Shown: positions 39,296 through 48,776 of the stretch, one piece after another
How positions within the stretch are numbered: the stretch's first letter is position 1
Layout of the letters: every line of letters starts with the position of its first letter
Assembly (NCBI GenBank): GCA_015183035.1
Contig: JACZZP010000003.1
Span: 1,426,001 to 1,490,000 of the forward strand
Source of the DNA: Meloidogyne chitwoodi
Lineage: Eukaryota > Nematoda > Chromadorea > Rhabditida > Meloidogynidae
Reading direction: 5' to 3'
Length of the DNA stretch: 64,000 nt
Made by a program: the position numbers and the translations under genes
The notes under the pieces: generated by a model
What the model saw: the letters and a program-made list of their open reading frames with translations, nothing else
The model's database searches: none
Told to the model about the DNA's origin: nothing

Positions 39296-40904
39296 TCAAC
39301 GTCTTGGTGGCGAACGATAGCGGCCACCACCTCCTCCATTCCCAAGTGGAATACAATTTGCACCAGTAATGCGGGAAGGCGGTGAACGACTACGACGAGG
39401 TCGGCGTGCTAAAGGCGAAATTCCACCGCGATTAGTACCACCCATACGACGTGGTGAACGTGAACGGTCACGCTTGGTCCCTCCAAAGTTGCTGCTAAAT
39501 GCGCCATGTGGAGAGATACCCCGACCTCAAATAAAAAAAATAAAACTGAATGGTAAAACCTACATATTTAAAAGCTTTTCTATATCATTATGGGATAATA
39601 GAAAAACAAATGTCATAAATTACAAACCCGGTCGATAAGGTAGTGTCAATTCACACTGAATTTCTAATCCATCGATTTGGCCTCCATCCATGTGTTTTAT
39701 TGCCTTTTCTGCATCCTCCGCTTTTTCATATTCTACATAACCATAACCTCGGGGAATGTGCGTATGAATACGATCCATAGGCAATTCACAAGATTTAAGA
39801 ACACCAAAAAGAGAAAAAATTTCTTCCAAATGGGATTTTGTGACGTTTCGACTCAGATTACTAAAATTTACATAATATTTTTTTAATGAAATACATACCG
39901 AGCACAAATTCGCTTCGACTGCGGTTCAGTCGTACGTTCCCGACCACGAAGTGGAGACCCAGGCGGTCTTTCACGATCACGACGTGATGGCGAACGGCGT
40001 TGCAATGGTGAACGAGAACGATGACGTTGGGTTGGTGATGCCTGACGACGTCGCGCAGCAGGTGAAGGAGAATGGCGTGAGCTTACAGTCATTTTTTCAG
40101 ATTTTGGCTGAGGGACGCGACGTGGAGAACGCGAACGAGACCTAATATTCCTTTAAAAAATAATGAATTGTGATTATACCGCTATTTGCCACATCAAGTA
40201 TTGACTAATAATCCTTTTTTATAAATGAGTAAAAAAGCTGTTCTAGCTAACAATAAACGCAAATAAATCAACGAAATTTTTTCGTATTCATAAATGAGAA
40301 AATGACCTAACCTATCAATTTCTCATTTTATACAAGAAAAGTAAAAAAGGATACTTGCGGCTTGTTTAAAGGAAAGAGTGAAAAAACAGACTTTGAGTAA
40401 CAGAAGTACCCATTTATTGCAGTCAAATAAATCAGACCCATCCAAAAAAGGCAAAAGATTGAGTGGGATTTGTCCTGAGGCATCCGAAGAAAGGTATCCA
40501 CTCAACCATTCAATCGCCGATCGAAGGCTTCTCTGTTTAATCTACAAGCTAGTCTGGAAGGAAATATAGTCAGCCTTACAGTTAGAGATATAGTAATATG
40601 AGTATTCTAAAGATGCGCACTTTGCGAGAGGTTGGAATGTATAGGAAACGGCGTTATTATTAAAGCATCTATGGTTCCACCAAATTAGTCAAAAAGTAAA
40701 AAACCTCCGTGGAGAACGTCGATGTGCAACAGTTCGTTCAGCACGTCCAGCAGTTGCGCGAATCTTTTTAGGCGTAGGTGAACGTGATGCTGAACTCGAA
40801 GAAGTTGATGAAGAAGCGGATCCTGAACTAGAGCCACTGCTTGATGAGCTAGCAGAACTAGAGCTGCTTGAGTGAGAACGACGTTTAGGTTTAGATTCAA
40901 CCAT
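39296..40904 (-). CDS. rnps1: RNA-binding protein with serine-rich domain 1 (RNPS1)
   Basis: Four to five exons encode about 240 residues. The N-terminus MVESKPKRRSHSSSSSSASS continues as a long Ser run, then RSRSRSPRR and further Arg/Ser/Pro stretches. A single RRM follows: the RNP2-type KRICARNLSRNVTKSHLEEI, then LFGVLKSCELPMD and the RNP1 GYGYVEYEKAEDAEKAIKHM, ending ELTLPYRPG. The C-terminus is RG- and RS-rich and finishes GGGGGRYRSPPRR. RNPS1 belongs to the ASAP/PSAP complexes that accompany the exon junction complex and influence splicing and mRNA decay. The first intron (about 40142-40704) is about 560 nt, ten times the usual size here, with no repeat arms found in it. Confidence 0.95.
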
Positions 40905-40997
40905 TGTAATTTAATTCTAACTGAAAAAAAAAGTTCGGGAAATTAAAATTTTATTGAAAAATAAAAAAATTTAAAATCCTGTGCCGTAGAGGGGGCA

Positions 40998-41013
40998 CAT
41001 CCAATTCGTCGCG
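40998..41013. promoter_or_regulatory. Promoter-like 16-mer upstream of RNPS1
   Basis: CATCCAATTCGTCGCG lies 94-109 bases upstream of the RNPS1 start codon and differs from the 26581-26596 site by one base. Both copies have the same orientation relative to a minus-strand gene. Function is inferred. Confidence 0.35.
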
Positions 41014-41268
41014 AGCCGATTAGCCGTAAGTTTTCTATTCTTTCCCTTTAAATATCTCTAGTTCTCTTTATTCGAACGCCCGACTGGACGCCAGCCGACC
41101 GGACGCAAGTAATCTCTTACTATCTCTTTATCATATTTTTACTTCTATTTTGAGACCAATAAGCCTGCAAGTTGGGACAAAATGGTCCAACTAATGAGCG
41201 GCGAAATGTACATGTCAACTTGCGACAAAATGTCCGCGCTCAATCCTGAAATTTGTCTATTGGGTTGG

Positions 41269-41489
41269 GGTCACTTCAGTACCAATCCCAGTACAAACGG
41301 AGCTATCTCAGTACCAAGTTTTTATACTGAAATTGTGGTTTTTTCTTCATTTTAATATTTTTCTTTCATTTTTCATAGCTTATTTGGTTCATTTATATAT
41401 TCAAGTTTAGTATGGATCATCAAGGAAATAAGACATTTATAAAAATGCTGGGACTGAAATGAGTCTTAAATGGAGGTACTGAAGTGACC
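41269..41489. mobile_element. Short inverted-repeat element upstream of cyclophilin
   Basis: Perfect 15-bp ends GGTCACTTCAGTACC and GGTACTGAAGTGACC bound 221 bp of AT-rich DNA. Just inside the left end lies ATCCCAGTAC; inside the right end GGGACTGAAATGAG, extending the symmetry weakly. No target duplication is obvious. Confidence 0.6.
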
Positions 41490-41744
41490 GTTTCGGAATT
41501 ATTTTTATAGTCCGTTAATCGATATGTTTGGAGTCATTTAGTAAATTTTGCAATTTCTAGAACTTTCTCACATACTTATATTTTCTTTATATGAGATGAC
41601 CTTTTATTTCAAATGTGATGCTTGGTTTTGAAGTTTTTAGTTTAATAGTTTTATCGATATTCTTGAGCGATGCTTACATAGGCAGATTTTGTTTTTTTCT
41701 ATTCAGATTTTGATTTTTTGACTATTCTATTGCAAAAATTAAAA

Positions 41745-42821
41745 ATGTCGCGGCCAAAAGTTTTTTTCGATGTTACTATTGCTGGCAAGGCTGCAGGTTA
41801 TATAAGTTTTATTTAAAAAAAAAACCCGTTAAAAGTTTAGGTCGTATCGTAATGGAACTTTTCTCGGATATTGTGCCAAAGACTGCGGAGAACTTCCGAG
41901 CTTTGTGTACTGGGGAAAAGGGAATTGGACAGAGTGGAAAGCCTTTGCACTACAAGAATTCTAAATTTCATCGCGTTATTCCGAATTTTATGCTTCAGGT
42001 TTTTTAATACTAATATTGATTTCTGAATCCATAAATGGAAATAATGTCATAAATTAGGGAGGCGACTTCACTCGTGGCAATGGTACTGGTGGAGAATCGA
42101 TCTACGGAGAGAAGTTTGCTGACGAGAACTTCAAAGAGAAGCACACTTGTCCTGGTCAACTGGTATATGAATTTTTCTACTATTGGGAAGACACTAAACT
42201 TAATTATCAATTAGAAATTTTAGCTTGATTTTTCTGATATAAGTTATGTCTTAATTTCCGAACAAAAATATATCTAGTGTGTCTCCTTTTGAGAAAGTAC
42301 TCAACTAATTTATATTTTTATAATTATTCTTTAAAATATTAGTCAATGGCCAACGCCGGACCGAACACCAATGGATCTCAATTCTTCATTACGACGGTCA
42401 TGACTGAGGTTGTTAACTAATGTCTAGAAAATTAGTTTAGACGTTAAAATATTTTGAATCTAAAATTTATGTTTATCGTTTTGTCTCATTTAAGCTTTTC
42501 TGCTTCCTCCGCTTATATAGGACCGGTTAGATATTTTGCTTTATCGGTTAAAAAGAAAACGGCTAGGGATAGCGTCCTGAGTCCAAACCGGAGAATTAAG
42601 AAAATAACATTAAACAAATATCAAACTTGATCTTTAGTGGCTCGACGGGAAACATGTCGTTTTTGGCAAAGTAGTTGAAGGATTTGAGGTCGTTAAAGCG
42701 GTGGAAGCTACTGGCTCGCAAAGCGGCAAAACTAACAAGGTGATATTTCAATATTGGATTAATCAGTTTGTAAATTTTCGTTTAGGAAGCTGTCATTGCG
42801 GACTGTGGTCAGTTAGCTTAA
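41745..42821 (+). CDS. Cyclophilin A-type peptidyl-prolyl isomerase
   Basis: Six exons (41745-41796, 41841-41998, 42058-42162, 42343-42408, 42638-42739, 42786-42821) give exactly 172 residues. Motifs: [40 protein letters not shown] (the divergent-loop insert common in nematode and plant cyclophilins), [50 protein letters not shown] and [20 protein letters not shown]. The catalytic Arg, Phe, Gln, Trp and His positions are intact. No signal peptide or extra domain is present, so it should be cytosolic. Two introns of 180 and 229 nt are longer than usual here. Confidence 0.97.
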
Positions 42822-43817
42822 CTTTGGAATGCGTTGATGGGGAAATTTTTTGAATAAATAGTTAAAAGGCAGTGGTAATATAATAGCAATTTCAGCGATA
42901 TTTAAGAATTTAAAAAATATGATTGACCTTTTATTTTGGGAATCAATTGTTAACAATGATTGTTTGTTTATGAGGATAAATATTGACTTAATCTCTCTGT
43001 CCATTTAAAGAACAAATTATATGTATAAGCACTGGCTGTCCTCCTGTACAAATTCCTCCAGGTACGTGTATAAATTATCCAAACTAATTCAATCAACTTT
43101 TGGCTTTAATATCATGTTTACTCAATCTCTGGCTTCAATAGCCAATTCGGTAAAGATTATTGGTCCCTAAAAAAAATAAGCAAGAATGGTCCGATTTCTT
43201 CAGTTTTTTCTACTAATAATAGGTTTCCGCTTACGCTGAGCTCGAATCTGATGTCAGTTTTCAAAAATATCTAATCCCGAACCCAGATTCGAACAAATCG
43301 AATTAAGGGTAAATAATTTTTATATAAGCAAATGATAGCTCATTCGATTCGTCTTGACTAACTGAGTCGAATGATACCAAAATTAATACGTTTAGATGTA
43401 TTTTAATGAAGTTATGATTGAATTTTTGGATGAGCAATCATTAAAATCATTAACTTGATTAATCATAACTTCATTCAAATACATCTAAACGTATTAATTT
43501 TGGTATCATTCGACTCAGTTAGTCAAGACGAATCAAATGAGCTATCATTTGCTATATAAATGTACTTACCCAAAAGTCGAATTGTTCGAATCTGGGTTCG
43601 GGGTAGATATTTTTGAAAACTGACATCAGATTCAAGCTCAGCGTATGCGAAAACCTATTAATTATGAAAGAAATTTAAAAAAATGACATTTTGGCTTATT
43701 TTTTTAGGGACCAATAATCTTGACCATTACCGCCAATTCATTGACTCCCCCAAATCACATAAGGATTTTTTGTTACTTTTAACTATTTACGTCATGATAG
43801 TTTTGTGTATGTCTTTA
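42822..43817. other. Gap between cyclophilin and AlaRS, mostly a foldback element
   Basis: These genes converge. The gap contains a 583-bp foldback element (43149-43731) and short AT-rich flanks that should hold the two 3' UTRs. Nothing else was seen. Confidence 0.5.
43141..43739. mobile_element. 583-bp foldback element with 8-bp target duplication
   Basis: The element spans 43149-43731 and is bounded by the perfect direct repeat GCCAATTC (43141-43148 and 43732-43739). Its ends are GGTAA and TTACC. Almost the whole element is one near-perfect palindrome: the left arm (to about 43430) carries AAGATTATTGGTCCC, GATGTCAGTTTTCAAAAATA, CGAACCCAGATTCGAA, TGATAGCTCATT and ATACGTTTAGATGTATTT, each found inverted in the right arm. 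The spacer at the centre is only about 20-40 bases. No coding frame. The 8-bp duplication fits a hAT-class non-autonomous element. Confidence 0.9.
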
Positions 43818-45933
43818 TCATAATGATGTAAAATCGTCATATTTTTGTTTTATTCGTCTACTTTTTTCTAAATCGAGAAATTTGTCTTCGTCAATGGAGA
43901 ATCCGCGATATTTTAAAAATTCTTTTATAGAGCTTAATTCAATCCTGTGCTTGTATACCAATTTGTAGATATGTTCGCCTTAAGGACAATATATTTTGAG
44001 ACGTTTTAAAAATTAATTGCCTGGAACAGCGCTGCTTCTCGGTAAAGTACTTAATACATTTTCTATTTGCTGGAAACCATTGTCGCGTTGTGTCCACGTC
44101 CGTCGCTCTTCATTCTCTACTTTTTTGATAATTTTTTCCTCATTAATCCGAAACAAGGGGTGAGCATCACCCTTTAAAAATGATTAAAAAATTGAAAAAA
44201 TAACGAAAAACCAGTTGTTGAATGACCATCGGCACCAATTTGGAAAGTGATCCTCGTTCCAGTCCAAGTTTTGCGTTGGAAATGAGTGTAGTTTTTTTGA
44301 ACAGATCTTTAATCTTTCTTCTATAAAATTATATTTAGGTTTAAGATAAATAAAGTAAGAAATGTAGTTCTTAAGATGGTTTAGAGAAATATAAACATAT
44401 TATATATATAAATTTGTTTTCTTATTGTTAGTTAACTCAAGAAATTTATATAATGTCTCGGTTACTTTAATATAGAAAATAATCAAGATATATAAAATCC
44501 TACGCATATTTTTTTGTACTGGTTATGTTCAATCCTTCAGCAAATGTTGCAACAATTGTGCGAATATGATCAGAAACAATACGAAATGCTGTGTCCTTTC
44601 CATTTATATCTTCATTTCCCCAATATCCCTGATAAATTAAATTGCCAAGAGAAAGCTAAAATAAAATTTTTTTAACCAAAAATCATTTAAAATAAAACCT
44701 CACTAATCCGTCCAATTAATGGTTTGAATAAATCAGTCTCATAAACAGAGTTGCAGCTCTGCATTATTGTACACAAACGTTCCAAGCCCATTCCAGTGTC
44801 AACAATTAATGAAAAAGAGAGTGGTGTGATGCGTCCATCAAGATGTCTAGAAAATAATAATTAAAAAATAAAATCTGAAAAATTCATTTTAAAAATAAAA
44901 AACCTATTATATTTCATAAAAACAATATTCCAAAGTTCCATCAACGAAGGACTATCAACATTAATGGGAATTTGAGCTACAGTATTTTTGTCAACTTTAT
45001 TCAACATTCGTCTGTCAAAATTAATTTCTGTACATGTACCAAAAGGACCAATATCGCCTAAACTCCAGAAATTTCGTTCAGCATTACAGGCAAACAAATT
45101 AGAGGTGGGCACTCTGCCTTTGTAATAAATTTAAAAAAGTTTAAAATTTTGAGTTTTAAGTATTCTTTAAAAAGTGAATACAGTTTTTTTTTATAAATTT
45201 TGTTAAAAAATTAATATATAGTTGTATAAAAAAATAAAAACCCAATCCTCTGCCAAATTTCCTTTGTTTCATTATCGGCTTCATGAATCTCATCACCACC
45301 AAAATATGTTATGTAAAGATGTGAGGGGTTTATAGAAAGTGTCTCTGTTAAAAATTCCCAAGCAAAAACTAATGCTTCTTCCTTTAAATTTTTTAAATAA
45401 AAAATTAAAATTAATTTGAATATACTTTAGAATAATCCCCAAATGACCAATTTCCAAGCATCTCAAAGAATGTGTGATGTTGATCGTCATAACCAACCAA
45501 ATCCTTGTCGTTAAGTCGAATACAATTTTGCGAATTAACCAAGCGATTCGCAGGTGGTCCTCTTTCTCCAATAAGCAAAGGAACAAACTAAATAAGAAAT
45601 CGAGGTAAAAATAAATTCAAATTGTATTACTAACATAAGAAGATTCATATTAATAATACATTTATCAATGAAAAACGGGTGTGTCCTTTTAGACAAGTAC
45701 AAATACGTATAAATTAGAATCGACAAACTCATTAAAATATTCAGAGAACATCTTAAATATGTACAACTGATGTAACAAAATTTAACCTGCTGCACTCCCG
45801 CGCACGTGAAATCGCTTTGATTATATAAACTGTGTTTAACAATTACAGGACAAGATGTAACTCTGAGATGAGACCTGTTGACGAAAAACTGTATAAAAAG
45901 TTCACGTAAATATTTACTGCTGTTCATGTTCAT
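43818..45933 (-). CDS. Alanyl-tRNA synthetase, short (probably mitochondrial) form
   Basis: About nine exons join in frame. The class II catalytic core shows [34 protein letters not shown] (motif 2), [44 protein letters not shown] (motif 3) and a helical domain ([30 protein letters not shown]). It ends in [20 protein letters not shown] then RGFSIDED, the region preceding the editing domain in other AlaRS, and stops at 43818-43820. The editing domain with its HXXXH site and the C-Ala domain are missing. Mitochondrial AlaRS of nematodes is known to be reduced, matching armless mitochondrial tRNAs, so the mitochondrial role is inferred. The final intron (43979-44020) has a GC donor; if not spliced the protein would stop two codons later. 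La lies 240 bases upstream on the same strand. Confidence 0.85.
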
Positions 45934-46172
45934 AATATCAAACTAATTATTGTTTTTATATTTCCTATTAAAAATTAATTAATTAAAAATACATACATCT
46001 ATGTAAATAGACAAAAAATTTTTATTTTTATATAGAAATTCGTAATTATAAATTAAATTTTAAAATTTAAACAAAACGTGTAATTTAAAACAGCAAAACA
46101 AAGCAATGAAAAAATAAAATGTAAAGATTTTCCTTTTTGCAAATAAACAAAAAGTTAATTCACTTTTATGTA

Positions 46173-47805
46173 TCAAGTTTCAATCTTCTTTTTCTTCTGT
46201 TCTACAGGTTCATCTTTTTCAGCATTTTTCTTATCACCTTCATCATTTTCAACAATTTCCTCAGAATTCTTTCCGTCTCCCTTTTCAGTGTTTTCATCAT
46301 CTTCGTCAGCATTTTCAAAAACGGTTCTCTGAAATAGGTGTTAAAATTAAATATTAAGAGGACAAAATATGAGACATATGAACTTAGTTTGCTAAAAAAT
46401 TCAAAAAAGAAAATGCGTTAAACAAAATTTATAAAATAATTTTTTTAAGAATATACCTTTCCTTTCACATCATTCTCTGCCATATGTCCTCTACCCTTAT
46501 CTGCCCGACGTTTCCTATTAGCTTTAGAGTTATTACGGTCAAAATGCTTTTTGCTTTTCTGCTGTTTCTCAATAAAGTCCCGTTTTGCTACTTTTGCTTT
46601 TGAAAAATCTGCCCAATATTTTTCTTCTTCTTCGCCATCAAGCACAGTTCCTATGATTTCATTGCCTTCAAAAACAACTTTTCCTTCGGAATCGCCATTT
46701 TCTTTTACAGAATTTACTACTTTTTGCCAAGCACTATTTGCTGCATTCTCCTCCACAGAAAAGAAGCGAATTGTTGCCTAAATAAGTATAAATAAAAATT
46801 ATACATCTCCAAAAATTACCTCATTCCCTTCGATATTAACATATGCCGGTTTGCCAAATGGTTCAAAGAATGCTTTTAATTTAGCAATGAGTGCTACATG
46901 ATTGACATCATCACCTTTTAAGCCACATATTTTCAAAACAACTCCCTTCTTGAAATGAGCCTTGTTTTGTTGCTCAATTTGAGTTTTCTTCATTTGTTTC
47001 TTTAAATCTTTCTGTTTGACACGTTCTGCATGTTTATCAGCCCAGTAGGTGTCTTGCATTTTGTTTATAAGAGTAAATTCGTCCTGTCAAAATGTTATTA
47101 ACATAAGCAGTTTGTATAAAAAATTACCTTGAATTTAAGATCTATCATGTCAGCAAGGCGCTTAGCATGGTCCTTATCTTTAAACGTAGCAAAAACAGAA
47201 CCCTTGAACATACGGGGTGTTTCTTTTCCTACTTTAGTTTTACGCATCAAAATATTTTCCACAAGACCAAAATTGCTAACGAATTCGGAAATTTCATCAA
47301 GAGTTGTTTCAAGAGGAAAACCTTTCTAAAAAAGAAAATATATTTTCATTATAAACAAAGCAACCAAATAAACAGTTCGTCGCTTAATTTCCTGCCAATA
47401 CTCTAGAGTGTTTTCAGGCATTGGAACTTCGGGATTTCGACGGATTTTTAAGCTGTCATCAGAAATATCAATTAGGTGAGAATTTTTAAGCGATGCAGCA
47501 ATATTATCAACATCTTTAGTTAAAGCCGCTAGACGATTAAACTTTAGCATAGTAGAGAGAGGGATCCCTGAAATTTTCAACAGAATAAGATAACTAATAA
47601 ATTTACATCCATTATCCTTCTTCATCTCTTCCTGAATAAATTTGTCACGTGGAAGATTAATATCTCCAAAATAATACTGAAAAGGAAATATAAAACATAA
47701 CTATTTTGATGCAATTTATTTAACCTCAACTTGCTTCATGATTTTTTCATCTTTACTAGAGTTAAAATCGTGATTTGGAGTAGATCCATTCACAGAAGCC
47801 GCCAT
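46173..47805 (-). CDS. La protein (LARP3/SSB), RNA 3'-oligo(U)-binding chaperone
   Basis: Around six exons encode about 400 residues. Domains in order: La motif (EKIMKQVEYYFGDINLPRDK, then FIQEEMKKDNGWIPLSTMLK, FNRLAALTKD), RRM1 (RRTVYLKGFPLETTLDEI ... GSVFATFKDKDHAKRLADM), a basic linker, xRRM2 (KKGVVLKICGLKGDDVNHVA ... FFEPFGKPAYVNIEGNEA), then a basic stretch (HFDRNNSKANRKRRADKGRG) and an acidic tail ending EQKKKKIET. La binds the UUU-OH ends of Pol III transcripts and protects pre-tRNAs. MAF1 and RPC3 in the same window also serve Pol III. The gene is divergent from the RdRP gene, with a foldback element between them. Confidence 0.95.
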
Positions 47806-48776
47806 TTTATAAATATCCTGAATCGTAAGAAGCTGATTTTTATCTTACTTAAATTAAATATCAAAATAATCACAAATTAAAACTTTAAATAGTTCGCTAT
47901 AAAATTTTGGCGGACTCGCCGATTTATTGTAAATGATTAGAAATTGGCTGCTCTCGCCAGTATTATTGACATTGTTCCGAGATTACTTTTTTTATAAAAC
48001 TTCTTAAAGTTATTTACGACGAAAACAATATCGAAAAAGGCAGCGCCGCTGATTTCGTGCAATCAGTTACTTATTGAGGGAACGACCCACTTCAAGGCGG
48101 ATTTTCCGGGACATTTGTCTCTGAAAAATAGAGTGGTTAAAAATGAAAGAAAGCAGGCAGTGAGCCATTCCTTTTTAATTAAGCTGTTTGAGTGCGAAAG
48201 GCACTCAACAAGAGACACTTGGATGCTGTGTGATTTCGAGTGTCAACACTGACAATCACGGGGATTTTCCGGGACATTAGTGAAACTCTTACTGTCTAGC
48301 AAAAATAAAAATGCAATGAATTTTTCTTATCATTCTCTCTCGTTTTTTACTCTTTTTCTTTTTTCCGCTATCTTAATTTCCACACTCTTTCCACAGATGA
48401 CACTCAAAAACAACCAGGACCCAATCGTCTCTTGTTGAGTGCCTTTCGCACTCAAACCGCTTAATTAAAAGGAACGGCTTACTGCCTGCTGTCTTTCATT
48501 TTTAACCACTCTATTTTTCAGAGGCAAATGTCCAGGAAAATCCGCCGTGGACAATGAGGGAAATATTAAGTGAGACTATTTCAAAGAATATTTTTGTCAA
48601 ATTTTTTCAAATTTTGCAACTTTTTAGCCTTATAATTATTATATCATTTAGTTTATTTTGGGTTTCTAAAAGTTTCATTTGACAGAGCTATGAATTTTTG
48701 AAAATCGGTGAAGACTTCACATAAATCCCTCGTCTCCCATTATTTTTTGTTTTTTATTTTTTTATCAGAATTAATA
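47806..48776. other. Divergent region between La and the RdRP gene
   Basis: About 970 bases between divergent starts, nearly half of it a foldback element (48096-48546). The first 290 bases carry GC-rich steps (GGCGGACTCGCCGA near 47910) and probably the La promoter; the last 230 are AT-rich. Confidence 0.45.
48096..48546. mobile_element. 451-bp foldback element between La and RdRP
   Basis: Arms of about 150 bp: 48096-48247 and 48399-48546 are inverted copies with roughly 85-90 per cent identity by eye. Shared blocks include GGCGGATTTTCC at the ends, GAAAAATAGAGTGGTTAAAA, TTTGAGTGCGAAAGGCACTC and AACAAGAGAC. The 150-bp loop contains a third partial copy of GGATTTTCCGGGACATT (48261-48277). 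There is no coding frame, and no target duplication was found. Confidence 0.85.

Larger units (their letters stand above)
40905..41744. other. Divergent promoter region of RNPS1 and cyclophilin
   Basis: The 840-base gap between divergent start codons holds the second copy of the 16-bp motif (40998-41013), a small inverted-repeat element (41269-41489) and two similar steps at 41170-41230 containing GGGACAAAATGGTCC and GCGACAAAATGTCC. No coding frame was seen. Confidence 0.45.

Noticed and set aside
40378..40569. 63-codon plus-strand frame in the RNPS1 intron
   Set aside because: No codon bias, no splice neighbours and no homology by eye.
43560..43610. GTTCGAATCTGGG, resembling a tRNA B box
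   Set aside because: It lies in one arm of the foldback element and recurs inverted in the other arm. No A box or cloverleaf could be formed around it.
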